Shown here in pieces: positions 1 through 11,631 of a DNA stretch of 64,000 nucleotides (positions are counted from its first letter, which is position 1; the number at the start of each line of letters is the position of its first letter). The stretch covers positions 1,612,001 through 1,676,000 of the forward strand of contig JACEHZ010000207.1 of NCBI GenBank assembly GCA_017893485.1, given 5' to 3'. This DNA comes from Hemerocallis citrina. Lineage: Eukaryota > Streptophyta > Magnoliopsida > Asparagales > Asphodelaceae. The translations under genes and the position numbers were made by a program. The notes under the pieces are model-generated. The model was not told the DNA's origin and made no database searches. It was given only the letters and a program-made list of their open reading frames with translations.

Positions 1-2385
1 TCCTTAACCCCGACTTGGTTATTTGTTATTATTATCAAACAGACATGTACGTGTACAAAACATGGGAAGAATAGCATGGCATAAATAAGTAACAGGTTTA
101 GGTCGGAAGATAAACATGTACAGGTAATAGACAACTCATAAAAGAGTAGGACAACGAAAATTCTAGTTCAGGACAACAAGACAGTACTGATCCAAATCTG
201 GGATTTCCGTTGCCACAAGTATGCAAACTTGGGTCTGTCAAAAAATCTAGAAAATAGACACTTGGCCGAATCCAGCAAATATATATAAGTCATAGGGTAT
301 TTCACAAAAACAGAACTCAAAACAGACTTGTATCCAGAAAACGTGTTCAGCCAGAAATCAGAAGTTTGTATTCATAATCAGGAAAACGGCATAAAATCTT
401 ACTAATTAAATCCAAGAAAAATCTGGGTTATTCCCAAGTATGTTTAGTATTAGAAAATAAAGTTTCATAATTTTTCAACATAGATAAAATAGTCAATTAA
501 AATCAGAAAGCAGCAAGATGTAGCAGATTTGTAAATCTGGAATCATAAACACAGCAATACCAAAACAACAATAGATTACAAAATATAAATCGAAATCCAG
601 ATCCGTCAAAAGAGTAATAAAATAGATACAATATGCTACATTTTATATTCACAAAGTTTTTATAAACAGCAAATAGAATCAGGTCGAAATTAGGTTTCTT
701 TACAGAAAAGCAAGAAATTTCTGCAAGTATAGTAGTTGTTTGCAAGTATAGAATAGTTTATAAAATTTATCAATTAAATCCCAAATAATTAGGGGTTAAT
801 CCCAATCAAGTCTACTTGTACTCAGCAAAATATTATCTTTAACATCAGGTTAAAAAATAAATTACCATACAGAATTCATATAAAACAGAATCTGGAATTT
901 TCTACACATCTGTAGTAAAACAGCAATAACTTGCAACTCACAAATCGAAACTGAGATCTGTCAGAAATTCTGGAAAGTAGACAGAATTATCTATAATTCA
1001 TATTCACAAATAATTTTCATATACTGAGCTTAATAGAGTCTAAAATACTGAATAAAAACGGGGTACAACAAAAACAGAATCTTCTTTATGCATAAAATCA
1101 ACATAGGTCATATGAAACTCATCCAAATCAGAACAAAGTGTGAAGTATGGTGTATTAGATGTCCAAGCAACATGGTATAGGGTGTTTGACAAGTCTACAA
1201 CGAGTTATACTACAACGAACCTATCAAACATACAAGATCATACAACACCTCATAATTCACGAACACATGCATGTATACAAGAATTGATTATCTCTAAGTC
1301 TAAATTCATGTCGTGTGTGTAATGAGACAACTACGGATGGATCAACACATAGAGACAAGATATAACAGGGGTTTTGCACAAGAATTGTCTCTAGAACACA
1401 ACTACATTACAGGCAGTATTTAGTACTTGTATATGCAAACAGAAATTATACAAGTTACTTGCCTTATAAATGCCGACGAAAACGTCGAAGTAAGAAAAAG
1501 AATAACGGAAAAGATTTCCCAGGCCCGAACTCAACGAACAACGAACAACGAACCACAAACTAACAACGAACACACAATCACAATGAGATCCAACACACGC
1601 ACACAAGAGAGAGGGGTCTGGGGTGTGCACTGCGAGGAGGAGATGACGGCGACCAAGAGCGATGCGGTGGCAACGCTCACTGCTGCCGGCTATCGCTATC
1701 GACGGGGACACAGCACAGCATGCAGGGGGCGTCGGGTGTTGTTTTCGCTGCGACGTCGAGAGGAGCACAAGGTGCACAGGGGAATGCAGATGGGGTTGTT
1801 GCGGCTTTGCGACTGAAGGAGGGCGGCACTACAGTGCGTCGGGTGCTATTTTCGTCGGGGCACTGCAAGGGGTCGCCAGAGGGAAGGAGACAGGAGGGCT
1901 CGGGTTAAGGGATCAGTAGAGGAGCACAGGTTTTGTGGCTAAATAGGGTTAACAGAAGTGGGGGGGGGTATATATATGTATAGGGTGATTATATTAGGGT
2001 TTGGAGTTGATGGGGTTACGGGTTGAGGGAAATATTGGGTATGGGTTTTAGTTGGCTTATAGGGTATCCAAGATCCAATAGGGATTTTGAATAGGATTTG
2101 GGTATAATTAGATCCAAAATAATGAAGTGGGAGCAAAATGAACAAAATAAAATAGGACATGAACAATTATAGAATAGGGCTCAAAATAATAGCTCGAACA
2201 TTCAGAGTCAAAATAATTGGAGAAATAAGAATCAAGAAACTCAAGTAAGAAGACGAAAAATCAAATAAATGGATATATAGAAAATAAGGATACAATACAC
2301 GGTCCAAAAAAGAGATACAATGTGAATAAATACACAAAAAGAAAAATACACCCAAAAATACATAAAATGAAAAACATGGGTTACA
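1..2385 (-). mobile_element. Partial Tekay-like (Ty3/gypsy chromovirus) LTR, minus strand
   Basis: Read on the minus strand this starts with TGTAAC at 2385 and runs past the left edge of the window. It resembles the complete plus-strand LTR at 3103-6224. The reverse complement of bases 1-40 matches the stretch around 5250-5275 (shared core GGGGTTAAGGA), and the reverse complement of 190-270 matches about 4925-4990. Both LTRs have a TATA box (minus strand near 1969-1977 here) followed by a GC-richer leader (about 1620-1900 here). The 5' LTR end abuts integrase coding sequence at 2386, so this element or solo LTR inserted into the older plus-strand element. The other end and the 5-bp target duplication lie outside the window. 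Short ORFs here are not genes. Confidence 0.65.
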
Positions 2386-3102
2386 CTAGTCTTCACGAAG
2401 CTCCGTATGAAGTCTTGTATGGTCGGAAGTGTAGATCACCAGTGTGCTGGGATGACATTGGTGAGAGGAAGCTTTTGGGGCTAGAATTGATCACGAGGAC
2501 TGCTGATATAGTGGCCTAGATTAGGAAGCATTTGCAAGCCGCACAGGACTGGCAGAGGAAATGGGCAGACATGCACAGGAGACCGTTAGAGTTCGTAGTG
2601 GGTGATCATGTGTTCCTCAAGGTGTCTCCATGGAAAGGTGTGATTCGATTTGGTGGTGGTGGCAAGTTGAGCCCTAGATTCATTAGTCTGTTCGATGTGG
2701 TGGAGCGAGTAGGCAAGGTAGCCTATAGACTCACGTTGCCACAAGTTCTTTCCGGAGTGCATGACGTCTTCCATGTTTCTCAGCTCAAGAAGTATGTCAG
2801 GATGATAGTCATGTTATTGACTATTCGGAGCTGTCAGTTCGACGAGATTTGTTCTGTGAGATTCATCCAGTGTCAATTGTGGATCGGCGGGAGAAGATTT
2901 GAAGAATAAGGTTATCAAGTTGGTTCGTGTTGCTTGGAATCCTCACTCACCTGGTGAGTCGACTTGGGAGCTTGAGAGTGTGATTCGGAAGAGATTTCCC
3001 CATCTTTTTGAGTTATCCTTGTTCTTTTCTTTTCCTCGGGGTTACCCTACAACCACTTGCTTAAATTTCGAGGATGAAATTTTATTGTACGGTGGATAGG
3101 AT
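2386..3102 (+). pseudogene. Ty3/gypsy integrase C-terminus and chromodomain remnant
   Basis: The translation shows the end of a chromovirus integrase: a segment containing LYGRKCRSPVCW (about 2420-2460), then the GDHVFLKVSP motif (about 2610-2640) and the VFHVSQLKKY segment (about 2770-2795) of the integrase C-terminal domain. A shifted frame then gives a partial chromodomain-like stretch (about 2905-3025, key residues in STWELESVIRKRFPHLF). In Tekay/Del chromoviruses this region guides integration to chromatin. A TAG at 2518 and a frameshift near 2800 break the frame. Everything upstream of 2386 is replaced by the minus-strand LTR. A purine-rich stretch (about 3091-3101) precedes the LTR and is probably the polypurine tract. 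Confidence 0.8.
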
Positions 3103-6100
3103 TGTAACTATCGTTCCCGCTATTTTCCATTTTTCCCCTTTTGTAATATTTTACTTTATATTGAATAAAATACTCTATTTTTGGCTCTTGATTATTTTAA
3201 TTAGATCCTGTTCATGAAATTCTTCGTTCTTGTCATTTGAGCTATTCGTGTTGTTCCTATTTTCTGCTATTTAATTTTGGGTATTTTTATTTGAACCCTA
3301 TTGATCTCGATTTATCTCTTAATGAACCCTAAAACCCAATTCCAATTGTTCTTGACCCAAATCCGCTGTTATTGGACCCAAATTCACCAACCCAGTAACC
3401 TAATTGTATCCTATAAATACATCTCTACTGCAAACCGTAAAAATTGCATAATTCTAAAACCCTAGCCACTTATTCTCTCTCATCTCTCCTCTCTCCTCGC
3501 CGTTCTCTCTCTCCCGACTGAGTTCTCTCCCACATCACCCCAAACCCATCCTCTGAGTTCTTCTCTGGCCATCCCCACAACCTCCGGTGACCCTCACTCC
3601 CGTTGACCTCTCCCCAGTGCCGCCTTCCGCCTCCGCTCGATGCCTAATTGCCCAAATCCCGACCCCGTTCATCTTCTTTCATGTCCTCGACATTAACGGT
3701 GCCCACCAGCCAAAACGCTAGTGCCCTGTTCCTTGCTCTCCCTGTTTCGATCGCCAACCAGCCACCAGTGCCCCCGTTGCGCTCCACCGTCAACGTCGAC
3801 CTGGTCATCAGTGCCGCCACCCCCTTGGCCGACCGCTGACTGTCGCTGTAGTCTCTTTGCTTGCTGTCGTTGCTTGGGTACTGTTGCTGCTTGTCTCATT
3901 GTGTGTTGTGTTGTTATTTGCACGTATATTACATGTGTTATTGGTGGGTTGAGCTAGTTTGTGAGTGTGTTGCTTCAGAATCCTTATCCCGTTATTTTTG
4001 GTATTCGTTTTCACCGGTTATAAGGCAAGTCACTGTCCTCTTGAATTGTTAATTGTATCAAGTTCAAGTTTTTTTGAAACTCTTGCAAGTAGATCTCTTT
4101 GTTATCTTATTGTCCATTGTTCATCTCTTTCTTGGGTCTATTGAGGGTTTACACGAGCTAACCCCAATATTCATGATATCGTGCCATTTTTAACTCTAAA
4201 GTTTGAATCCTGCATGAGTGCATATAGAATTGATAATAGGGTTGTTCATATAATCATCACACAATAAATTATTGTAGACACAATTGCTAGGTTGTATGTT
4301 GTTTGATCGATTGATGATTGATTGATGATAAATTGATGATAAATTGATGTATAAGCGTGTTCTAGTTTTATTTATCATATTTTGACAACCATCATGTTGA
4401 TTACACAATTTATTGACTAAAAAATTGATGCCCATATAGTCTAATTAATTTATTTTCAAGAAAAACTACACAAATCCTGTATATTGTTTGCTGACCTGAA
4501 TGTTAACTGCCATTTTCGAACCAGTAAAAGATCTTAAAATGAAATACTTTCTAAATTTTAATTGTAGCCTTATCTTTCTAGTTTCCACAACATCTTCAAA
4601 TTTTGAATTCTGAGTTTTGCTGCAAAAGTTATGCCCGTTTTACTACAGCTGTGTTTTTGTTTTCAGATTTTCAGATTCTTGTATCTTTCGTGCTTAAACA
4701 GTAAAAGTGCTAATCAAATGATAAAGTTTTAATCTGAAAATTTCCAAATTGTTGCTTAACATGTATAGGAGTCCAGAAAATATTTTTACTAAATTTAATA
4801 TCGAGTTTTTGCTGTTTCTAAAATTTAAAATAACGTGATGTCAAAATTCTGCATGAACCTGAAATCTGTAAAGAGCAGTGTGATTGACCTAATTATTGTT
4901 GTCGGATTTTTACTTTAAATATGCGTTGGAACCGTGTGGAAGTCTACTTTCTAGAACTTCTGACGGATTCACTTTTCAATTTCTGAAACAACGGGAAACT
5001 ATATTTTTATACAAACTGCTTTTACTGTCCAGAATTTTATATTTCAGATTTTAATCGATTAATTATTCCTCTATCGCACTATTGCATGAATTAATGAATA
5101 TATGTTGCACTGCATGATTCCAATGTCTTATTTTCACCATTCTAATTTTCCTATTCCATGTTATCATCCTATTGTTCCCCTATTCATACTATGGTTCACC
5201 TTATGTCCCAAATTATATATTGTATTGTTGCATTGATAAATAATTAACAAGCCGGGGTTAAGGAATTGACTAGAGTAGTTGATGATATAAGGACTGTACT
5301 CAGATGATGGTCCGTGTTATTATCTTTATCGCCATTGTGTAAGAAATTGCACCTTGGCCCGTGTTATTATTGTTATCATCATTGTGTAAAAAATTGCACA
5401 TTGGCCCGTGTTATATTGCTATTGTCATCATACCCAGTACATGAACTATAGAGTCTACCACTATAGTCTAAACGAAATAGATTGTATGCATCGAACCTGT
5501 GGTATGGAACAGATGGGACACAGTAGTACGTGCATTAGTTAGGAGTTAAAATGATTAATAGATACAAAGATTACACATCGACATTGCATGTTGTTCACCA
5601 TTATTTCTATTGATATCAAATATTGGCTAAGTGTTATTGATATAACCATTGATTATTGTTATCGATTATTGGATCATTGTTTATAGCCATTGCATCGATT
5701 ATCATGATTATTGTCCCATGTTATTGATTCCTATTGATCCATTGATTCATTGTTACATCATTATTCCATTGTTTCTTGCTTTCTCTACTTGTTTTCCATG
5801 ACTTGTTCTAAGGAAAAAATTTCTTATCTTTTTAGATGAAGTGTATACAGGTAATGATGGAGAATTGCCTGCTGGGATTGGAGAACAAACTTTTTGAAGA
5901 ACTATTGCTTTAATAATAAAATGTTATTTCATGAACTTATTGTATTGAGACTCATTGCTATTGTGTTTGAGATTTATTATTGTATTGGGCTTATGTCCCA
6001 GATTTTATTTTGTTCCAGACATTGGATTATTATTATATTTGGATATTTTTATTGCTTCATTCCAAGTTTTATTGTTCATGAGATTATTATTATTGCCTGT

Positions 6101-6224
6101 GCAAATGTTCTGTATTGATTATATTATTGAGTTAATCGGATAAATAGCTTATGGGTGACATTAGTCAATCGCTGGCTATTGTCATGTACTCGTATTTCGT
6201 ATTTTTAGAAAGCAGGGTATGACA
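3103..6224 (+). mobile_element. Tekay-like 3' LTR (about 3.1 kb)
   Basis: The LTR begins with TGTAAC directly after the integrase/chromodomain remnant and ends with GGGTATGACA at 6224, so it has the usual TG...CA ends. Its length of about 3.1 kb fits the long LTRs of Tekay/Del chromoviruses. A TATA box (TATAAATA, 3412-3419) precedes a pyrimidine-rich leader at 3470-3640, which marks the probable U3/R boundary. A stretch of about 47 bp containing CCCGTGTTAT is repeated about three times at 5310-5445. No credible gene lies within it. The following bases (ATTAT, 6225-6229) are the candidate target duplication, but the partner is outside the window. Confidence 0.75.
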
Positions 6225-6852
6225 ATTATTATAGTAGTCTAAATAGTAATATGGGTTTTACAATGGTATTAATTATGTCGTTTTCATATTGTATTAATTA
6301 TGTCGTTTTCATATTTGTTTGTTTGATATGTGAATTAGTGGCTCCTGTATCTACAAGAGCTATTTGTTAGTTTCATTTTTCATTGTCATAATATTCTATT
6401 CTATCTTAAATTGATTATTATATTGGTTATCTAAATGTATTTATTATTGGTATTAGTTCCAACATCTGTTGTTTGTTCCTTATTGATAGTAATTTTTTAA
6501 AAAACATTATTTGTGGTGCTTTTCCTATTGCAATATTTTTTGCTTTTTTAAAGTCAAATTCTATATAATTTGGTATGGTCATTTCATAATTTTCTCTAGC
6601 TGGTTTGTATCTTATAATTTTCCGGAATAGTGATTCTATTTTAAAGTTATCCGTTTTTCTATTTTTTACTTCATGCTTACTAGTAAATGCATAAATATTT
6701 TTTATTTGTATACTCATAACCTTACTATTTTCTATAATTTCTATTCCTGATAATCTGTGATACATTACTAAACTTTTGTCCTTTTTTTTCTTCTGCCATA
6801 CTTATAGAGAAATTGGGTTTTATGTGAATTTTATTTTTCGGTACATGCATTA
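6225..6852 (-). pseudogene. Endogenous caulimovirid fragment: movement-protein C-terminal part and protease start
   Basis: On the minus strand 6765-6427 encodes 112 residues resembling the C-terminal half of the 30K-superfamily movement protein of caulimovirids, which enlarges plasmodesmata for cell-to-cell spread. The reading continues 5' to 6852 with one frame slip in an A-run (about 6780-6790). Further downstream a degraded stretch contains the aspartic protease motif DTG (codons 6351-6343) in a retropepsin-like context. The sequence is AT-rich like the fragments at 18850-19827 and 31073-32410 and unlike its GC-rich Tat neighbours. It is cut at 6224 by a Tekay-like LTR and at 6853 by another LTR end. 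It is a dead relic. Assignment rests on recognition of the family pattern and needs a profile search. Confidence 0.6.
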
Positions 6853-6952
6853 TGTAACGCCCTGAATTCCAAAATACGGTAATTCGTAGCACAATAGGAT
6901 CTTTACTTCATTTCGTAGAATTTTACAAGAAATTTAAAAACTTTTCTTTGTA
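6853..6952 (-). mobile_element. 3' end of a Tekay-like LTR, cut off by an inversion
   Basis: On the minus strand this ends in CAGGGCGTTACA at 6853, directly followed by TAATG (6852-6848) and EPRV sequence. The LTR that starts at 32411 begins with TGTAACACCCTG and is preceded by the same TAATG (32406-32410). The two pieces therefore look like the two ends of one LTR flanked by a 5-bp target duplication and separated by an inversion. The fragment joins Tat B sequence at about 6953. Confidence 0.65.
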
Positions 6953-9000
6953 CAACACTGGGCCTCCTTCAGCTCGCCCGTAAGTTTGGTGACCTCGCGG
7001 GAGTGCTTATCCGCAGTCTTCCTCTCGACGAGGACCTCCTTCTCCATGCACCGGTGGTAGTTCTGTACATGGAGCAACAACTGGTCGAGGAAGAACAAGT
7101 TAGAAAAATCCTGAACTCCAAAATTCTGTGCACATGGAAAACACCAAACACTTATCGAGAATTGCGCCCGAGCCAACCTCATGTAGGCTGTCCCGGACGT
7201 CTGCGTTGCCAGATTCATCCGATCCCGCTCTGTGGCGATATGCTCCACTGCCTCCATTTCCACCGAGCCCTCGATCAAGGTGTCCCCTACCTTGACCCCC
7301 CATTCCGAGATGTGCGGCAGCAAGCCCTGCCTGCCCACCATCTCCGCAGCATCGGGGCGAGGGGGCGGGAGCCTCTGCTCCTGAACCTCGGCCACCTTCT
7401 TACTTCCGGAGCTCGCCCCCGGTTCCTTCTCTGACCTCGATGAGTGGTGATGCCTTTTTACCCTCTTCGGGGATGGCTGCACGGGCACCTGCATCCGCAC
7501 CGTACTGGACCCCATGGCCGGTGCTCCACTCTTCTCCTGCGCGGCCTTCTTTACCAAATCGTCCCTCCTCTTGGCGGCCAGGGCTACCAAGGCATTGCAG
7601 TTTTCGAGCTCTTTGGCAGACATCTCTACAAAAGGAAAAAGTAAAAATGTTAACACAAAGGCAGAAAGAAAAATGAAATGGGAATAAAAACATACTAGGG
7701 TCGGCTGGGCTCAGTCCGGCTCGAGCGAGATGCAGCTCCGTGACGCGAGGCCACCCGATGCTGTGCCCCTCCACGATCTTATCAACCTTTGCCACTCTTT
7801 TTTGGTCAAGTCTCTTCGCTTCGGCAGCTTGTGGTTCGGCTTTCCAAAATTCCAAACTGTCGGAATTTCCCAAGGTTTCTCACTTCGGACTATGAAGTAC
7901 TTCTCCTTCCACCTCTTTATAGAGTCTGGATGTCCATGCATCACTTTCTTATGAGGGCATGGTGAGAGATAAAAAATCCCCTCCTGGTTCCTGAGCGAGC
8001 CCATCCCCAAGATGACGCGGAAGTATGTGAGCTTCGGCGTGATCCCTTTCTCCTGACACTTCAAAATAAAATACTCTAAGTGTTTCCATGAGTTGGGACC
8101 GTACTGCATGGGGCTCAGCTCCCCCTAGTTTAGCACCCTCTTGATGAACGGATGCAGCAGAAGTCTCAACCCCGAGATAAAAGCATCCTCATGGAACATA
8201 CAGAAGCTCGACCCTAGCACGGTGGTCGGGCGGATGCCTGGGTCTGGCACAAGCAACTCAAACTCCCGCAGAATAAAGAAGGTTGCCCTCAAGATGGGCA
8301 AGTAGTCCCTATGCAAGGTGCACTTCACGCTGTCCATCTTGATCATGGATCGGCCTTCGTCCCGCGGCAATGAAGTGTACGCAAGAAGATCCTCCACGTC
8401 GTCAGGGTACATCCTGATCGACCCTGGATTTTTGCCAGAAAGATGGGGGTACTTAAACCCGGAGCCATACTCATATTTGTCCTTCTCGGCCGGATTGTCG
8501 GGCTGTATCCACTTCCTTTTCCTCCTTCGGGGGTGGGGCTTCTTATCAGATGAAGGGGTCGCTAGAGGGGGCAACGGTGGGAGGTCTGTCTCCTCCTCCT
8601 CGACCTCTTCCGTGGTACCTCTGACCTCGCCATGTTCGCTACCACCTTCAGTCCCTTGTTCGGAACCCTCCTGACCATCATCCTTCTCAACCTGCTCCTT
8701 TTCCCCCGGGCCTCCTTCCCCTGGCTCATTGTCCTCATCAACAAAATCCTCCCCAGCGTCTCCCTCCTCATGCTCGCTCTGCTCAATAGGATCCCCTTCC
8801 AGTCCGCGAACTCGTAAAAGAGACACGTTATAAACTACAACAGCCTCGTCTCCCGATAGTTACTCCTCCTTCACTTGAAATTCATTCGATGACCAAGATA
8901 TCAAAGACGAGTGAACTTCCTCCTCGGCGCGACCTAAAGTGCCTGCCTAAGAGCCGGACTGAGAGCGTGACATTTGAAAATAAAAATACTAACCTATTTC
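6953..9000 (-). pseudogene. Antisense gene of Tat B, 5' part (Transposase_28-like domain)
   Basis: This gene runs opposite to the element's gag-pol. The largest piece (8826-8125) starts with an acidic Glu/Asp/Gly-rich stretch, followed by a basic KPHPRRRKRK patch and the beginning of the domain listed in Pfam as putative gypsy-type transposon (Transposase_28). A TAG near 8126 interrupts it. The domain continues in 8109-7711 (NSWKHLEYFILKCQ, YLSPCPHKK, KRWKEKYFIV). After a frameshift the exon ends at 7696. A 70-bp intron (7695-7626, GT...AG) follows. Exon 2 (7625 to about 7165) is basic and then helical, and a second intron (about 7162-7088) has lost its GT donor. The coiled-coil coding is cut at about 6953 and resumes at 36881. 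Function is unknown. Confidence 0.7.
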
Positions 9001-9107
9001 ACCGGAGAACGTAAAAGTCAATGAAAAGTGGTCACCGGCAGCTTGCAAGGAAATTTCTGTTGTAAAGAGGATGAAAGCAAAGTGAAGAAGTGGGGTGAGG
9101 GGAGGGG

Positions 9108-9118
9108 GATTTATAAGC
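9108..9118 (-). promoter_or_regulatory. TATA box of the Tat B antisense gene
   Basis: The minus strand reads CTTATAAATCC here, about 110 bp upstream of the first plausible ATG of the antisense gene (near 8970). TATA motifs occupy comparable places upstream of the antisense genes of Tat A (21925) and Tat C (60185). The 9119-9320 stretch further upstream holds no gene; it is ordinary GC-rich element sequence. Confidence 0.5.
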
Positions 9119-9319
9119 AGAGATGAGACTCCTCGAATTTCGCAAAGAGATCTGGTCGTTTGATCTTCATCATCAAGATCTAACGGCCACTAAGATCTAG
9201 ATGACATCAGCCTAGAGCGCAAAAATACCTTCTTACCCTCGGCTCCATCGACCAACGCGGCGGCTCATTGCGCAGGGTCAACTTCTCAGGTACTTCACCT
9301 TTGTTCACCAAAGTCTCTC

Positions 9320-10078
9320 TCAACAACTTGGGGCTCGACGCTAGTGTCACCGTGAGCCCTAAAAAATTTCTCCCAGCAACTTGGGGGTCGACGCTCGGAT
9401 GTCACCGCGAGCCCTAAAAAGTTTCTCTCAAAGGCTTGGGGCTTGACGCTCGGATGTCACCGTGAGCCAAAAAAATTTCTCTCAAAGGCTTGGGGCTCGA
9501 TGCTCGGATGTCACCGTGAGCCCTAAAATGTTTCTCTCAAAGTCTTGGGGGTCGACACTTGGATGTCACTGCGAGCCCCAAAAAGTTTCTCTCAACAACT
9601 TGGGGCTCGACGCTCAGATGTCACCGCGAGCCACAGAAAATTTCTCCCAAAGGCTTGGGGCTCGATGCTTGGATGTCACCGCGAGCCACAAAAAGTTTCT
9701 CTCAAAGGCTTGGGGCTCGATGCTCGGATGTCACCGCGAGCCCCAAAAAGTTTCTCTCAAACTCTTGGGGTCGATGCTCGGATGTCACCGCGAGCCCCAA
9801 AAAGTTTCTTTCAACAACTTGGGGCTCGACACTCGGATGTCACCGCGAGCCACAAAAAGTTTCTCTCAAAGGCTTGGGACTCGACGCTCGGATGTCACCG
9901 TGAGCCACCAAAAGTTTCTCTCAACAACTTGGGGCTCGACGCTCGGATGTCACCACGAGTCACAAAAAGTTTCTCTCAACGGCTTGGGGGTCGACGCACG
10001 GATGTCACCGTGAGCCACAAAAAGTTTCTCTCAACAACTTGGGGCTTGACGATCGGATGTCACCGCGAGCCACAAATT
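9320..10078. repeat. 55-bp tandem array in Tat B (about 14 copies)
   Basis: The core GCTCGGATGTCACCG recurs every 54-55 bp (for example 9397, 9452, 9506, 9561, 9671, 9726, 9780, 9835). Units vary by substitutions and 1-bp indels. Because 55 is not a multiple of 3, the array stays open in all three plus frames and creates long spurious ORFs (9462-10147). Three or so related units in the opposite sense occur at 40056-40215, on the other side of the antisense gene. Confidence 0.9.
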
Positions 10079-10500
10079 ATCTCCCAACCAGTGAGGGGGT
10101 TCACCTCCCAAACCTCGACGCTCGGTAAGCCGAGCTCCTACTCCTAGGGCCTCGACGTCCCCTTGCTTTTCCAACCGTAAGGGGGCTCACCTTCCGACCC
10201 TCGACGCTCGGCAAGCTGAGCTCCTACACCTACGGCCTCAACGTCCCCTTGCTTTTCCAACCAATGAGGGGGCTCGCCTACCGACCTTCTATACTTGGCA
10301 AACCGAGTTCCTTCTCCTAAGGCCTCAATGTCCCCTTGCTTTTCCAACAAGTGAGGGGGCTCATCTCCCGACCCTCGACTCTCGGCAAAGCAAGCTCCTG
10401 CTCCTCAGATCTTGATGCCCCCTTGCTTTTCCAACAAGTAAGGGGCTCGTCTCCCGACCATCGATGCATGGAAAACCAAGCTCCTACTCGTTAGCACTCG
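10079..10500. repeat. 87-bp tandem array in Tat B (4-5 copies)
   Basis: The motif CCTTGCTTTTCCAAC recurs at about 10161, 10247, 10334 and 10421, a period of 86-87 bp. The array lies between the 55-bp array and the polypurine tract/3' LTR. The remaining 10500-10652 holds no gene. Confidence 0.85.
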
Positions 10501-10669
10501 GCACCCCTCGTAACTCCAAGAGGAGATCCCCTGCATTCTACCCTGCTGACCTCTTTAGGAAGATACGGATCCCGTTCTTCGCCGTACACACCACCCCGCT
10601 CTTCCTACAGAGGGAAAAAACCCCTCCTACATGGTTGCATTATCCAGCCCTTCAGGAGTGGGGGGCTCC

Positions 10670-11180
10670 TGATATGGGTCAGATGACGTGGCCCTTCCTG
10701 GGCCACAGGATCCCCTCAAAAATTGCTCACCCCTGATCATCAGGTTTGCCAGGTCAACCCTAAGCCCCATGGGTTTCTGTCACGTCAGGCCCACAGGAAA
10801 ACAGGTCCAGACCCGGCCCAAATGGGTCCAGACCCGCTTTGCACTGCCTATAAATACCAGGCCCTCTCTCCCTTCACAGGTAATCAATCTTTCCCCTCTA
10901 AAAACCCTAGTTACTGTTACTCTTCAGTGACTAACTAGACCATCGGAGGGCCTGCCACCGGGATCAACCCCGGTGTTCCTAGGCCGAGTGCAGGTACACA
11001 AGACTTCCAGATCCGCACCTCCAGATCCGAGCCGAGCATCCGACCTCCACCTCACTCCCGCATACTCCCGAGACGTTCCCTCAACTGAGGGTCAGGCATA
11101 TAGCCAGTACCGAAGCTACCACTTTACAAATTGAGAGAACTCACACCTGGTGCAGCCACCCCCAAAAACAAACCGCATCA
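10670..11180 (+). mobile_element. 3' LTR of Tat B
   Basis: The LTR is 511 bp, with TGATATGGGTC at its start and AACCGCATCA at its end. It follows a purine tract with a run of six G residues. A TATA box (TATAAATA) sits at 10849-10856. The 5' partner at 45453-45939 (487 bp, opposite orientation) shares the start, the end, the TATA region and a TCCCGGTG-type motif near the R region. Indels separate the two, so the insertion is old. Confidence 0.85.
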
Positions 11181-11631
11181 GTAGTGTATTGAGACATTAT
11201 GGAGATTGATACGAGTAGTCCTAATGCATTCATAATGAATTAGGAATGCATTAGGATTTTTTTATAAACAAAATTTTTATATGAAAAGTTCGTATTCCTA
11301 ATGCATGTAATTTTGTATATACGAGTATTGCCGTATTTTTCAAATTTTAGAAGATTTATGTGTATGTATGAATGGTTTTACGTAGTGTATTGAGATGTTG
11401 TCAATATTGATATGAGTAGTGTATTGATACGAGTAGTCAATAGTCAAATTTTTTATATATGAGAATTGGTCTATTTTCAAATTATAGAAAAATTATGTGT
11501 ATGTAAGAATGGATATACGTAGTGTATTGAGATGTTGTTGATATTTATATGACTAGTATATTGAAATGATTAGTGTATCCCAATACTCAAATTTTGTACA
11601 TGACAAATGCTTTATTAATGTTGACAGATAA

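Larger units (their letters stand above)
6953..11180 (+). mobile_element. Tat-lineage LTR retrotransposon B, 3' half (inverted segment)
   Basis: From left to right this holds part of the antisense gene (minus strand, 6953-9000), a 55-bp tandem array, an 87-bp tandem array, a polypurine tract (about 10653-10669, with a G-run) and a 3' LTR (10670-11180). There is no gag-pol here. The matching half with gag-pol, primer binding site and 5' LTR is at 36876-45939 in the opposite orientation. The base after the LTR starts the 5-mer GTAGT (11181-11185), which is the reverse complement of the ACTAC next to the other LTR (45940-45944). Confidence 0.75.

Noticed and set aside
9462..10147. Long overlapping plus-strand ORFs with repeated SQRLGARCSDVT-type peptides
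   Set aside because: They are produced by the 55-bp tandem array, whose length is not a multiple of 3, so three frames stay open together. No family similarity.
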